Shown: positions 25,463 through 38,833, numbered from the stretch's first letter. The stretch is DNA of 64,000 nt from Riptortus pedestris (GCA_019009955.1 CM032231.1:114168001-114232000), one strand, 5' to 3'. Translations and numbers: made by a program. Notes: a model not told the origin generated them from the letters alone.

Positions 25463-26559
25463 CCATTAAGACAAAATAAATAAATAGGTTTACAAAGCGT
25501 GCAAAATAAATTAAATAATGCATTTTTTAATATTTATATTAGTATTACAATTGCAAACAAAATTAATTTACTATCTTTAATTTTAAATTCATAGATTTAA
25601 ATATATATATATATATATATATGGAACATGAGCTAATTTTATAAACAATGTATAAAATAACTATAAATGCTATTTAATAATATATTAAAAAATTAATTGG
25701 CATAATATTAGCATTTTTTTTATAGAAAACAACAATATTTGACGTATCCTACTAAGTTATGGTAACATTTAATTGAAATTAATACAATCTATATCTCTCT
25801 CCTCGCTGTTAACTTTTAGCACGACTCCTTTAGAGTGTTTGAAATATCACACAATTTCACAATTAAAATGTTTCTGTAAAGAAAAAGAAAACTTAACAGA
25901 TTTATAATATAATAATAATCAGTATTCAAACACCTGTATATATGTATGTGGACAGATGTGGACATAGATTGTGTACACTTATGGTAGCTAGAAAATTATG
26001 ATTCTTATTCTTTCCCCTTGGTTTATATGGAAGGGCTGCAGAAAAAGCTTAGCCACATGTTGCCTGTATTTGCTTATATACAGCCCTTACCAGCTGTGGG
26101 GCTCTCTTTAGTTATTCAATAGGAAAGGTCCAGTCAGCAGGCCCATTACACCAAATGAGCACACATTACACCCCAATGTTGGATTTGGAAAAGGCTCATA
26201 TCTTTTATATTGCGCCCCACGTTATTTTTTGTTAGACTAAAAAGCGGGAAAAATTTATTTTAACAATCGTATAGCCAGGGCAAGCTCATACTGCAAGTAA
26301 GTCAAACAGCTGTCGTACAATTTGATGGCGATGTAGTAATAAACGGAATGAAATATGAGTAACATTCTTGCTACATTGTATTTAATCATTAATGGTATAC
26401 TATATTTTAAAGGAATTTAAGATTAAAAAAAAAAAACGGTTAAGCCAACAGTGATTCAGTTCACCTGATGCCTTGGAGTTGTCATAACTGCTCCTTGGAG
26501 AATGGCTTTTAGTAGATCTCTTACAAAAATCGTGCCCTCAAAACGATTTTCTAAACTTT
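25463..26559. other. Non-coding with a short (TA)n run
   Basis: A TA run lies at about 25600-25621. The stretch 26010-26200 is GC-richer ('cagcccttaccagctgtggg') but unassigned. Confidence 0.4.
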
Positions 26560-26661
26560 TTAGCAGATTTGACGTTGTACTCATGACGCGAGTTTCGAAA
26601 AATGTCTTCAAATGTCCATCGATCCTACCCAGGAGATGACGAAAATGAGGTCCGTTCAAAG

Positions 26662-26719
<58 letters not shown>

Positions 26720-27166
26720 CTCTGTTAACGCTCTAGCGGTCGCAATTTTTGTTTGATCGTTACCAAACTCGGAATTTAATCGTTTTATGTAAAAAGGAAG
26801 ATCAAGTTCGTTAATGGCTGAAATCGGACCAGTGGGAGGGGGGTTTAGAGTGGGGATTTTTGAAAATTCGAAATATCTCCGTAATTATGCCTCGGATCGA
26901 AAAATTGTATAGAAACAATCTTATTGCAAATTAAATATCTTGAATATTAACCGAGATATTTGCATTTGTATTCTGTGTGTGGTCGGCAGGAGTCGGCTGT
27001 TCTGTACTTTCCGAAGAGAGCTCTGGTGGCCGTTTTCGTAACTGTTCGTCCCTCGTGAATAAGTTTAGAGATCCCTTACTACAACACTTGTTATTGGGCA
27101 GATTTCTCTATTGTAAAACTTCACGTGGCAAATCTGCTTAGCTTACGCAGCCCCAGCGTGACGGAC
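26560..27166 (+). mobile_element. Helentron-like element
   Basis: The 5' end TTAGCAGATTT has lost half of its palindrome. The (TA)n core is at 26665-26718, followed by the G-run block and the 'gatatttgcatttgtattct' block. The 3' end is complete (GGCAAATCTGCT, stem-loop with CCC loop, TGACGGAC then T). It is closest in its 3' half to the copy at 57682-58330; both share 'ctgtgtgtggtcggca'. Confidence 0.75.
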
Positions 27167-27902
27167 TTTCTTCAATTGTCCAACTATATTTTCTAGTTTC
27201 TAGAAAATTAAGAAAAGCCCGTTAAATATTATATATTTTTTCGTCTCTTCGCCCCGGAAGTCAAAAGATTTGTTCTTTCGGATCTAACCTCGATATTTGA
27301 GTATTTCACGTAAACCTGGTTTGATGGGGGAAAACCATTTGAAATATCTCCGTTATTATGACCGGCGTAAAAATTATAAGTCTTTTATCACGTTAAAAAA
27401 TCTCCTTAGATAACGTAGTACCGTGAGTGGTGTCGTAATATTCATTTTGATTGGTCTAGCTAGAAAGAGAAAGAGGGGGGTAATCATCTCCACAGTATAA
27501 AGTATCTTTATTATTAATTTATGATACTTTGGAATTTAATAGTTTCAGATTCCTAGGATGAGTGGACAAGGCAATTAAATACAGAGGTATTCGCCATAGA
27601 CGAGCCTATTTACATATAGAATCCTGGTCCGAGGCATAATATTTAGTTAATCCCTAGCAAATATTATTATTCCAGCTGAATATGGGTGTTCAGGTCTAGA
27701 TATAATGAAATATATTCCATTATATTTATTAAAGACTGGATGGTGATGGTCTCTAGCCTGGTAGACTTTATAATTACAGATAGCTCATTTTGTATTGAAA
27801 ACTCTATCTCAGAGCAATGGTATTTGGATTCCACCTCTGACTCACTGAATAAGAACAACATCCCTTGCCACGCGGCAGATGGGAGTTTGAGGTCACATGC
27901 TA
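27167..27902. other. Non-coding between two element copies
   Basis: 'ttcggatctaacctcgatat' and 'aaatatctccgttattatg' near 27278-27360 look like a decayed internal part of the same family, without termini. The open frames at 27667-27937 show no domain. Confidence 0.4.
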
Positions 27903-28503
27903 TTAGCAGATTTCCCTTAAGGGAAATAAGCTATTGATGTTGTACTCTTGACGTGATTTTCGAAATCTTTCTTCAAATGTCCATCGATCCTACCCAGAAA
28001 ATGAGGTCCGTTCAAAACTGTATATATATTTGTCTCTCACCGCTCTAGCAATTTTTGTTTTATCGTTACCAAACTTAAAATATAAATGTTTTATACAAAA
28101 AGAAAGACCAAGTTCGTTAATGGCTGATATCGGACCAGGGAGAGGGAGGGGGATTTAGAGTGGGAGAATTTCGAAAATTCTTAATATCTCCGTTATTATG
28201 CGTCGGATCAAAAAATTGTATAGAACCTATCTTATTGCAAATGTAATGTTCTATAAATGTTGTTATGTACATTTTTTTACTATCTTGATTATTTACTGAG
28301 ATATTTGCATTTTTTTAGTTTTCGGTCTTCAGTAAAACCGCACTCCTACTGATCTCATATTTTCAATATTCTATTATGTTATGAAGCACTTTATTTAAAG
28401 CTTAAATACCAATTGTCAATGAACTTTTAAGTTTTGAGATAAATGCAAATACGTGGTGCACGTGGGAAATCTGCTTAGTTAACGCAGCCCTTGCGTGACG
28501 GAC
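27903..28503 (+). mobile_element. Helentron-like element
   Basis: Intact 5' palindrome, with the core reduced to a very short TA run near 28020. The G-run block is at 28138-28152. The 3' sub-terminal repeat, stem-loop and TGACGGAC followed by T's are all present. Confidence 0.75.
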
Positions 28504-29094
28504 TTTTTTATTATATGAATTAAAAGCTATGTGAACATCAATGGATTGAAGTGTCTTTGTGATAAGTACATTGTTAAGTTAAATGTATGTCTTATGTCAA
28601 TACATTGAATTTACCAAACGCTTGAATCGAAAAGTTTTAGAAATGATTTAACACCAAAGAATTAAAGATAAGGACATAAGGGATGAATTGGCTCCTGAAT
28701 AAAGAAATCAACAGATACAAGTTGTACTGTTATCAAGTAAACCAGCGCTGCAGCGTTAAAAGGGAAATAAAACAAGTTTAAAGGGAGTAAAGTTAAAGCA
28801 ATGAAAGCCGTATTGAGAAAAGCTCGTAATGCTTTTAAATCACTTTATCAATTGAAGAGGCATTGCGGATTTATCTAACAAGAACTGCTCTGATCGTTTT
28901 ATTCCTAGAACTTATCAGTCTGCTGATTTACTTGCTAATAGAAATATCTTGGTCAATAGGACATCTGATATTGATCAGTCTGATTCGAATCTCTATTTAA
29001 CAAACTCTATTATATCTAAGATAATGCTGGAGGAAAATTAATTAAAATTACTTGACCGTCTCAAATATTGTCCAAATGACATTGGCAGCTGTCA
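28504..29094. other. Non-coding spacer
   Basis: Separates two same-strand element copies. No gene or repeat identified. Confidence 0.4.
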
Positions 29095-29688
29095 TTAGCA
29101 GATTTCCCTTAAGGGAAATCAGCTATTGAGGTCGTACTCATGACGCGAGTTTCGAAAAATTTCTTCATATGTCCATCGATCCTACCCAGGAGATGACGAA
29201 AATGAGGTCCGTTCAAAATTATATATATATTTGTCTGTTAACGCTCTAGCGGTCGCAATTTTCGTTTGATCGTTACCAACTCGATAAACTTTTTATGCAA
29301 AAATAAAGATCAAGTTCGTTAATGGCTGAAATCGGACCAGTGGGAGGGGGGGGGTTTAGAGGGGAGGATTTTCGAAAATTCAAAATATCTCCGTTACTAT
29401 ACGTCGGATCGAAAAATTATATAGAATCAATCTGATTAAAAATTACATTTGCTATAAATAATGTTATATACATGTATTCTGTATCTTGAATATTAACTGA
29501 GATATTTGCATTTTTCTTTTTTCAGTTTCTGAGATGAGATCGGCTAACTTCGGGTCTAGTCGTGAGTTTCCGTCAAGAGCTACTTCGGGCCGTTCCCGTA
29601 ACTGTTTGACTCTCTATTCTGAAATTTCTCTATTCCAAAAGTTCACGTGGGAAATCTGCTTAGTTTACGCAGCCCCTGCGTGACGGAC
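29095..29688 (+). mobile_element. Helentron-like element, well-preserved copy
   Basis: At 594 bases it has a perfect TTAA-centred palindrome at the 5' end, a short TA core, and the G-run block near 29340. The 3' end is intact: GGGAAATCTGCT, then CGCAG-CCC-CTGCG, then TGACGGAC. It is a good reference copy because both termini are clean. Flanks are 'gctgtca' before and 'gttttttct' after, with no evident target duplication. Confidence 0.8.
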
Positions 29689-29730
29689 GTTTTTTCTATT
29701 TATTTCATTCAGTTTTACTTTTTATCATTA

Positions 29731-29888
29731 TAATTATTTATTTACGTCCACTTTTTGATACTATGACTAATTGGGACGGGTTATCTACTGGTTACCACCC
29801 TTTTCTAGCCAGGTTGGGACTTTCACAAGTTCCTCACTAAGTAAATTCCACTTGTCCAGGCGGGAATCGAACTCGCCACTGTAGCCCA
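29731..29888 (-). repeat. tRNA-derived SINE copy
   Basis: The minus strand carries the B-box-like 'gagttcgattcccgcctgg', then the body and the tail 'aaaagtggacgtaaataa'. It starts only about 40 bases after a Helentron-like 3' end. Confidence 0.75.
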
Positions 29889-30889
29889 ATTTTACTCCGT
29901 GCTTCTTTTAGTAGATTCTGTATTGAATTGTTATTACTACTAGGATAGGAACTTCTGGTGTTTTTAAGATATAATGTAGAGTTCATCAAGAGTTATTACT
30001 AATAAAGGCGCACAAAATTGAATTTCCTTTGTCATTTCTCAATGGTTTTAAGGTTCGTGAATACTTTTTAGACTGACTGTATATATCGATGTAGCTTGAT
30101 ACATTAGTCCTACCATTCATTAAATCCATTGTTTTCACTAATTAAATGATTTTTATCCGTTAAGCAAAAAATTATTATCATGTCACCGGCCTTTTTAATA
30201 CAATGTCAGTAACTTTTTGAGAGAGATGTGCTTTGATAAGACTTTCAGTCTTTTGAAGAATATTAATGACTTTTCCCGCCTATAACACAAAGTAATTACT
30301 TTTGTTAATGGACATATTTAATATTTTTGAGAGGGGGACAATGTTCCCAATTACTTGAGTCACCTCAATGAGTTGAAAGATTTTATTTATATCATTCAAA
30401 AGAAATAGTTGCAATATAATTCTAGAAACATTATTCGGTATGCTTTACAAAAGATTTTGTCCAAGATGTTTTCTGATTTTGTCAGGTGATGTTTCGGGAG
30501 AACAAAAGCTTCAAAAAAAGTAACTAAAATAGTCAACCCATGGCCGAGAAAACGAAATTCCCCTAGGGCAGCTCATGTAAAATATATTTCCTCCATATTG
30601 ATAAAAGCATCCCAACATCAAATAATGGATAACCTATTTTGCTGTAGATAGATTACACAGGCCAACAAAAAAAAAAAATTTTGGTGCCTAGTTTTTTTGA
30701 GCAGATTTTTCAGAAAATGCCTTCATTTTTATTGCTGAATCTAAATATGAAAACAGTTCTGTGTCAGCTCTAGATTATTAGATAAATTCACTTATCTATC
30801 AAGTTTAGTCTCTGCAAGACGCCCTATCCCTCACTCAGAAGCAGTGCCAATTCCAACTTTTCACCACTCTAAGAGGACGCATATTGTGT
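29889..30889. other. Non-coding, nothing recognised
   Basis: No coding or repeat signal up to the broken ORF that follows. Confidence 0.4.
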
Positions 30890-31894
30890 CTCTGATACTA
30901 CTGCAAGGAACAGTGATTTTGAAAAGATATCATCAATTCCTCAATGTTTCAATCAAGATGAGTTAAATGACCACACTAGAGATCTCAACCTGTCGAAAGA
31001 AGCTTTTGAATTACTGGCTTCCAGGTTGAAGGAAAAAAAATTACTTGAACCAGGAACGAAAATTACATTTTATCGCACAAGGGAGAAAGATCTGCTATCT
31101 TTTTTTCCTGAAGAACAAAATTTTGTTTTTTGTAATGCTATTAGAGAACTCCTGGTAAAAATGGGTCTTCCTGAATATTTTCGGATGCTTTCTCCTTGGA
31201 CAGAAAAGTGGCCCCGTCCAAGTATCCTTGTTTCTTGTGCCTCTGGGATAGCAGAGACAAAACGCAACACTGGGTTAGAAAAGAGTGGCCTAGGAGAGAA
31301 AACATGGATGTTGGGGAAACGAATATCATCAATGATCCTTTAGTTCCACCATCATATAAAAGTTATAAGAGAAAATCATCTTTCCACCATTGCATCTCAA
31401 GCTGGGTCTAATGAAGCAGCAGTGTAAAGGCTCTTGACAAGAATGGATCATGCTTTGCATATATAGGGGAAAATGCCTCAGCCGAGTATGGAAAAAATTA
31501 AAGCAGGAATATGATGGCCCGCAAAAAAGACAGCTGATTAAAGACCCTGACTTCATAAATTCAATGATTGGGATTGAACAAAAAGCCTGGGATTCATTTG
31601 TTTCAGTTGTCCAAAATTTTCTGGGTAAACACAAAGCTGAAAACTACGTTGAATTAGTCAATGAGATGCTAAATAATTTCAGATCACTTGAGTGTAACAT
31701 GAGCATTAAGGTGGACTATTTACACATAATAATTAACTATTTTCATGATAATTTAGGAGGCATTAGTTTAGGAGCAAGGTGAAAGATTTCACCAAGATAT
31801 AAAATGTATGAATTACTGCTGGACTTTAAAACGGGATTGTTCTAAAATATATTCAAGAATGTCACGCGAAAGAAGTTTCCGAAATGTTCAGTGA
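30890..31894 (+). pseudogene. Broken copy of a multi-copy arthropod ORF family (probably transposon-borne)
   Basis: Pieces in at least three frames line up as one decayed protein. Frame 1 (about 30894-31190) gives ELNDHTRDLNLSKEAFELL and a lysine-rich follow-on. Frame 2 (about 31196-31360) gives YPCFLCLWDSRDKTQHW, with a CX2C pair, and ENMDVGETNIINDPLV. A third (about 31380-31782, one internal TGA) gives KLGLMKQQCKG and later NFLGKHKAENYVELV and CNMSIKVDYLH. A last piece (31772-31894) gives EQGERFHQDIK and ends at TGA. A large internal stretch between frames 1 and 2 is missing. From memory, this motif order recurs in many uncharacterised multi-copy proteins of insects and some other invertebrates; I do not know the function. 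It has frameshifts and a deletion, so it is not functional. Confidence 0.6.
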
Positions 31895-32272
31895 GTAATT
31901 GGTTTAAATGATGACTTTTTCTGTTTTCTTTTGTATATAATAAATAACATCTGTGTAATATAATAAAAATTTCTTGTTTAATTTGGTTTTTTAAATCACG
32001 GTTTTCTTTTAAAATATTTTAATGTGTAATTCACTAAAATGTTGATATCTTAATAATTCGAGCTGATAGGCAAAAACTAATAGCATATTTGAATTCAGGG
32101 AATCAAATTCATAAGAAATCACCTCCAAAATCTTCGGCACCAAAACCTCTGTTGACCAGTGTTATAGAACTAACTTTTCTAATAGATTATTTGTAATATA
32201 AATTTGAGAAAAAAAGTTTCTTAAATGCATAATAATAATTGACAATAATAAAAAAAACAACCATTAAATGGA
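31895..32272. other. Non-coding, nothing recognised
   Basis: AT-rich sequence between the pseudogene and the (CT)n array. Confidence 0.4.
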
Positions 32273-32447
<175 letters not shown>

Positions 32448-33235
32448 TTTTTCATTTGCCCTTCATTCCCATCTCCAAGGGCATGGTTAGGTAAGTATGT
32501 CCTGGTCTACTCTACGACTTCTTGGCGATTCGTAAACTGAAAAAAACTGATTAGTGTTTTAAATCTACCCTTTCCCAACTGAAAAGCCATTGAGTCACAA
32601 AAAATAATCAATTAGTTCCGCGTACAACCCCTTTTTTCATTCTCCCTTAATTCATTAAAGTTCGTTTGAACTGTTAACACAATAAATCGTTACAAAACTT
32701 CGAAGTTCACACCTGACTCAAACTTACTAAACTAATTTTGACTTTCAAACTAAAGTTTGGAAACTTGAGTAAAGTTTACGATTAATAAAAAAGAAAAAAT
32801 TACCTAATTAAGAAAACTTAATGTACTCGGTCTTTTTATATTCTCTTCTCGAAACCTCAATGAAAGGCGTCGTTTAAAAACATTTTCATTTTTCTACGAG
32901 GATATAAATACTCAATTAATTAATTTAATGATAAATGAAGTAGTCCTTAATCATGAAGATTTTAAGAGGCTCAAAATTTAGTTCAAAAAGCAGTAAGAGT
33001 TGTTCACTTTGTACTAATTCGTCACACAATCACATTTTCTTACGTATCTGGGTTTCATATATAAAATATGACACAATTATTATTAATTTTCACTAAAATA
33101 GCTAATCTCAAAGAATGTCAATCGATATCATTTAAATTTTATCATGTATGACTGGAGTAATTCAGTAAGATGTTCTAAATCTTTGGTTAAAAAATGTGAA
33201 GATTGTTTGTTACTGGGTGAATTTCAAATTAAAAC
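32448..33235. other. Non-coding, nothing recognised
   Basis: AT-rich, no gene or repeat seen. Confidence 0.4.
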
Positions 33236-33338
33236 ATCTCCTGGGTAGGATCGATGGACATTTGAAGACATTTTTCGAAACTCTCGTCATGAGTACGACC
33301 TCAATAGCTGATTTCCCTTAAGGGAAATCTGCTAAAAG
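33236..33338 (-). mobile_element. Helentron-like 5'-terminal fragment (about 100 bases)
   Basis: Carries only the 5' palindrome, 'gtactcatgacg' and 'catcgatcctacccaggaga' (reverse strand), and stops where the microsatellite core would begin. The same boundary is seen at 35165 and 60145. Confidence 0.7.
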
Positions 33339-33888
33339 TCCCGAAGATAGAGAAATTAAATGTTACATAGCAGGTTACAATAGTGCTGACGCGTACGTGG
33401 TGGAAGATATTAATCTTTAATTATATGGAAGAAGGTATTATTGTTTATTTATTGTATTTAATTAGGTAAGTCACAATTTTAGTCATTCACATATTTATCT
33501 GTTTTATAAAAAAAAAATAAACAGAAGTAGTTAGTATTAAATCATTACTTTCTTTTTTTTCATTAATGTGCTTTTATTTTAGCTAATAATGTCATCAGGA
33601 AAATCAGTTATTGACTTTGACTCACCACCTTGGATAAAAGTTGTTATTCTAAGTTATAGTAACTAAACAAAATCTATAATGAAATACATTGTAAGATTAT
33701 TAAACTTTTAACGTGTTCTGTTTCATTTTATTTCTTTATTTCATACTCTTGGATAACTTTAAGGGGATTTTTTTTGGTGTCCGATTCACTAAGTAGAACC
33801 CCAAATCCAATTCACGGATCGCCGAAAGTTTTTTGTAGGAATAACAATTCAGGGTACACCTAGGGTCTTACGGACGGACCACAACTCT

Positions 33889-34000
33889 AGTAAGAATAAA
33901 GAGAAGCAACTGAATGTCATGAAATGCATAACTGTATAACGATATGCATGGTTACCATAGTTTGAGGCATCCCCACGCTGAGAGGTAATGATGAGATGAT
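33889..34000 (+). repeat. Second copy of the interspersed repeat seen at 20249-20377
   Basis: 'gaagcaactgaatgtcatg', 'gcatggttaccatagtttga' and 'gaggtaatgatgagatgatc' match the other copy in order and spacing. Confidence 0.45.
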
Positions 34001-34344
34001 CAATGGTGAAGAAAATGGGTTTAACCAAAATCAAAATTCATATTCTGGACCCAATATTGTTTATATATTCTTCAAATTTGATGGCAAGGATCTCCAATAA
34101 AAAACATTTTCTTCGCTGCAATTTTTATTGAAACTGCCCTACATGTTTCGTGGCTTATTTACCATAATATTGGATACCCTTACCATAAAATATGGAGAAA
34201 ATCAAACTTATTTTCCAGTACAATCTCCCTTTATTATCAAACTAACTCCCGAAGTAAGATGCGATATATTTCGATTGATCGGGCCTTTAATAAACCAAAG
34301 AAACTCATTTTCTCCATTTTTCATCTTTTTTTTTTTCTTTTTGA

Positions 34345-34460
34345 GTAATCTTCAAGAAAATTACTCGGCAAGGTACAAAGAGGCCAAGGAATCAGGAATT
34401 CCAATCTCGGAAAGGTTTCTTCATATTCAGCAAATCCCTGGCTTATCCCGCGATACAAAG
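34345..34460 (+). CDS. Candidate internal exon of an unidentified gene
   Basis: A strong pyrimidine tract (about 34310-34342) ends in TTTTTGAG. An open stretch of about 38 codons follows with mixed, coding-like composition: ENYSARYKEAKESGIPISER, FLHIQQIPGLSRDTK. It ends AAAG before GTACAATAAG, a plausible donor. The acceptor could also be the AG at 34355-34356. GC is well above the neighbouring DNA. I do not recognise the protein and see no partner exons nearby. It could be a chance frame. Confidence 0.3.
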
Positions 34461-35164
34461 GTACAATAAGAATGTCCCGGAGAAGTCTAGCTCAGACACA
34501 ATATACTCAATACTCCTGTACTTTTTGACATCATATTTGTACATTCTTATAAAACTATTACTTGGCGTGGGCAACATTGAAAGTTAATAATTTGAAAATT
34601 TCGTTCTCCTCTATTATATATTAGCAATACCTATATTTTAAAACACATTCAGACTAAAATTAAATACATTAAACTCGTTTTTGATGGCTTCAATGAAAAA
34701 CATTATATTCAATGAAATAATAGCGATGCGTTGGACTATAATAAATACTATACTAGAGCGTATTTGGCTTTGGCATAACTATTCTATAGATAAAGTTGTT
34801 AAAATTTTCTTGTAACTACTTTTTTCCAAGTATTTATACAAGTAAATTCTCGATTTACATTTCGGACATTAAATCATGATGTACAGAGTGCTGTAAAACG
34901 ATTAGAAGTACTTATTCCTCTTGCCTAAGTAATATTAGTTAATTAAAATAAAAACTGTTATTCTCGTAAAAGACTTTAATGAAATTGCTATATTAAATAC
35001 CAATTTTAGCAGCATGGCTTTCTCGATTTTCTAAACCCTTACTTTAAAATGAGATTGGTCTGGAGTAAAGATGTTCCTTAAGCTTAGTGGTTTAGGTTTA
35101 ATATGAAAACTCCTGAAGACATGTTTAATGAATACAAAAAATATGATTAAACTCAGAACATTTT

Positions 35165-35270
35165 TACCTACTAGATAGGATCGATGGACATTTGAAGAAA
35201 AATTTCGAAAATTCCGTCATGAGTACAACCTCAATAGCTGATTTACCTTAAGGGAAATCTGCTAAAAGTA
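35165..35270 (-). mobile_element. Helentron-like 5'-terminal fragment (about 105 bases)
   Basis: The reverse strand has the 5' palindrome (one mismatch), 'gtactcatgacgg' and 'catcgatcctatctagtagg', and then leaves the family at the same position as the 33236 fragment. Confidence 0.7.
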
Positions 35271-36376
35271 GCATTTACAATTTCAAGTGTTTACACCAGG
35301 ATGATTACATTGTAACCATGGATGTTTATTATCTGATACTTCTCGACCAGCCGTTGAAAGAGAGAATTTTCCGTTAACAATTATGCATTTATGAATTTTA
35401 TTTTTTTATTGCAATTTTAAATTGAAGAATTGTGAAACATGTTGATCACATTAGAGACTCCAGAGAAGGACAGTGTTTTTGCTTTTAGTGACACTATACA
35501 AAAATCTTGAGAATATCTTGTATACTATTAATAGCTCTTCTCAATATGGTCTTTAATATTTTTTGCCTTAAATAGAGCACTCCATTTAACATCGAGTCAT
35601 TTTACGCATTTATAGTTAGTTAGCCTCACAAGCATTTATTTAATATCCTAAACACAACTTCTTTAGTTAAATAAAAGCTATATTCTTCAGTCTGAATGAA
35701 TTCTCCTCTAAATAAATTGCATTTAACTATGGCATTTCAATTAATTAAAACTTGTTTCGTAACGTTAATATTCTTAACTTTTTTTCAAATTACAAAGAGA
35801 TAAATCTGAGCGAGCGAGAAATATTTAAAGTAAATAATTAACTTACTGTGGCAGTATTTACAATTCAAAACAACACTCGTTCTCCACAGAGATGGATCAA
35901 ATAACAAAATTATATTAGACCTTTCCACACTGAGTTCTGGGAATATGAAATATACATTTTGTTAATAATTTTAGTCTTTATGAACATAAAAAATGTATGC
36001 ATCGTCGGTTTTCTATTGAATTTTGCTCTATTATTTTTATTTTCAAGTAACATTAAAAGTTAAAACTATGTATTCAAATTGAATTACTTCGTTTCAGTGG
36101 AGATTGGCAAGTATAACAGAATAATATCATATATAAAATAATACAATGTCCATAATTTCCGATGCCAATATTTGAAACATTAAGTTATCTCTGCACTTTA
36201 CTTAGATCAAATTATATATAATTATGTTTATTTATGTATAGTTATAATTAGCTCAGTTATTAAAAGTAGGCACACATTCAATCATCATAGTTTCTATAAA
36301 CTCGTATCCCTAAAAGATATCCTATTTCTTTCCTAATATAAAGGCTCTCGTATGATATAACAGACACATTTTAAAA
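35271..36376. other. Non-coding, nothing recognised
   Basis: AT-rich, no gene or repeat family seen. Confidence 0.4.
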
Positions 36377-36942
36377 GTCCGTCATGCAGAGGCTGCGTAA
36401 ACTAAGCAGATTACCTACGTGAAGTTTTACAATACAGAAATTTCACGAGAGTCGAGCAGTTAAGGAGACGGCCGAACTAGCTTTTGGCGGGAAAGTCCCC
36501 CGTCCTTTAGCAGCCCAGATTTAATAAAATTGCAAATATCTCGGTTAATATTCAAGATAGAGAATAAATGTATATAACAATATTTATAGTAAATTTAATT
36601 TGCAATAAGATTGATTCTGTACAATGTTTTGATCCGACGTATAGTAACGGAGATATTTCGAATATTCGAAAATCCTCCACTCTAACCCCCCCCCCCCCTC
36701 CCACTAGTCCGATTTCAGCCGTTAACGAACTCGATCTTTATTTTTACTTAAAACGACTAAATATCGAGTTTGGTACCGATCAAACAAAAAATTGCGACCG
36801 CTAGAGTGGTAACATACAATTATATTATATATATACAGTTTTGAACGGACCTCATTTTCGTCATCTAGGTAGGATCGATGGACATTTGAAGAAAAATTTC
36901 GATAATTCCGTCATGAGTACAACCTTAAGGGAAATCTGCTAA
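36377..36942 (-). mobile_element. Helentron-like element
   Basis: The 3' end at 36377 has the stem-loop and sub-terminal repeat, the C-run block is near 36687, and the TA core is short (about 36822-36835). The 5' palindrome has lost its inner arm (only 'aaccttaagggaaatctgct' remains), so the hairpin is broken. The open frame at 36568-36804 is inside it. Confidence 0.75.
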
Positions 36943-37547
36943 AACAACACACTACATGACGAAACAATTTACCTACTCACTGATCCTTCTACCAGAAAGC
37001 AGCCTAATTAGAAGCAATCTAATTATGACAGACGTATAAAACCTACAGACACACGAATGACTCTCAACACTAAGTTTGAAGGGCTTGAAGATGGTGCTGT
37101 CGCATCAAAACAACTTGTCAGCTGTACTCCATCGTCAGGCAGTGACGAAGCACTTCACCGACAGATATGACAACAGTATAATTTATACTGGAGGCTCGAA
37201 ACCTTTATTTGATATACCAATATGACATAATATTGCAAACAGTGTATAAAACTGAATGCAACAGTACGTTAACAATGGTAAAAAATGCCTTGGAGAAAAT
37301 AGTACGTGACCGAGACTCTGATATCATACGTTGGCAAAGGGTCGGAATTTATAGAAACGACATTTTATCTCCATTTACTTATTTAAAAATTTACATGTTT
37401 CGTTTTCTTTAAGCGCCTCATAAGGAGTGCAATTCTTATTGCAATAAACGTAATTTTTAATGAATCAGATTACTTTTTATCCCAATCACTTGACGTTCAA
37501 TAATCCAAGAACAGAAGAAGGTATTTATAAACCGTGTGTATTAATTC
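36943..37547. other. Non-coding, nothing recognised
   Basis: The frame at 37209-37412 has no domain or splice context. Confidence 0.4.
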
Positions 37548-37645
37548 ACTTAATATTCACGGAGGTGTAACCAGTATGTAAATTTATCTTTTGTAAACCT
37601 TCACGTGGGAAATCTGCTTACTTTACGCAGTCTCTTCGTTACGAA
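37548..37645 (+). mobile_element. Helentron-like 3'-end fragment (long-form type)
   Basis: 'atattcacggaggtgtaacc' and 'acgtgggaaatctgcttact', then 'ttacgcagtctcttcgttac', match the last part of the long copy at 7746-9236. The stem-loop is mutated. Confidence 0.6.
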
Positions 37646-38292
37646 ATTTATTTTTCGTTTTAGTGTCCATTACTGATCATATATATCAAAACTGGATGAG
37701 ATTGGGTTCCGTTTTTTTTTCTTTTGTATGAAATATATTTCGACCCCAGGTTACATCTTGGAGTGACAGTATATATCCATTAAGTGACGAATGTATATCT
37801 TGATCCGCTGATATAAAATTATTGTATATACCTCTCTAATGCTCGGGCTATAACATTCCATCACTCGAGGAAGCAATGACGCAATCACTTCTCTCCTACC
37901 TCACGTCTATCGAAAATAGATTAATACTCTTGCCAGCAGAGTGGAAACTCCTCCTTTGGATCACATGGAGAAATCCTGGCACTTTATCAAGAACGTCCAA
38001 CAGTTCATTAATTTCAACTGATATAAAGCTCTAGACGAGATAGACGTGTTTGTGAAATAATTTATGGCATGGAACGGTTTTTGGGTGAATTGAATCCTTT
38101 ATGATACAATTTTTTAGTGTAACGGTGATAAAAGCCTAGTGCGAATTTGCAAAACTACGCTGGCATTCTTCTCCAGTTTAAGAAATCCTTAAGTCAAAGA
38201 GTTTTTAAACTCTAGGTAATTATATATGCAGATTTACCTAATCATGGGTTTTTGCCCCTTTGAACGATTTTCTTATAATTAAATATATGAAA
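37646..38292. other. Non-coding, nothing recognised
   Basis: No gene or repeat family identified. Confidence 0.4.
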
Positions 38293-38776
38293 GCCCATCA
38301 CGCAGGGGCTACCTAAACTAAATTAATTTCCCACGTCCTTGCACGTGTTTAACAAGTATCTCATCAATTAAATATCTCTTGACAAAAAATATTGTCGCTA
38401 CTTAATCATCAAATAAAGTGGTTCATTACATAACAGAGAATAGTTTATGTGGCATGAGTAGGAGTGGCGGTTTACTGAAGGGTGAAAACTAAGAAATCCA
38501 AATATCTTGATTAATATAGAAGAGAGAGAGAATAAATCAACGCAACAATATTTACAGTAAATTTAATTTGCAATAAGATTGATTCTTTACAATTTTTCGA
38601 TCGACATATAATTACAGAGATATTTCGAAGTTTCGACATTACCCCCTTTAAACCCCTCCCCCTGACACTGGTTTAATTTCAAAGATTAACAAACTTGACT
38701 TTTAATTTTGCATGAAGCGCTTGTATATCGAGTAACGACCAATCAAATATTGTGACCACTAGAGCAGTAACAGACA

Positions 38777-38833
<57 letters not shown>

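Noticed and set aside
31026..31782. Three separate small genes at 31026, 31196 and 31450
   Set aside because: They are consecutive frameshifted pieces of one decayed ORF, as shown by their motif order.
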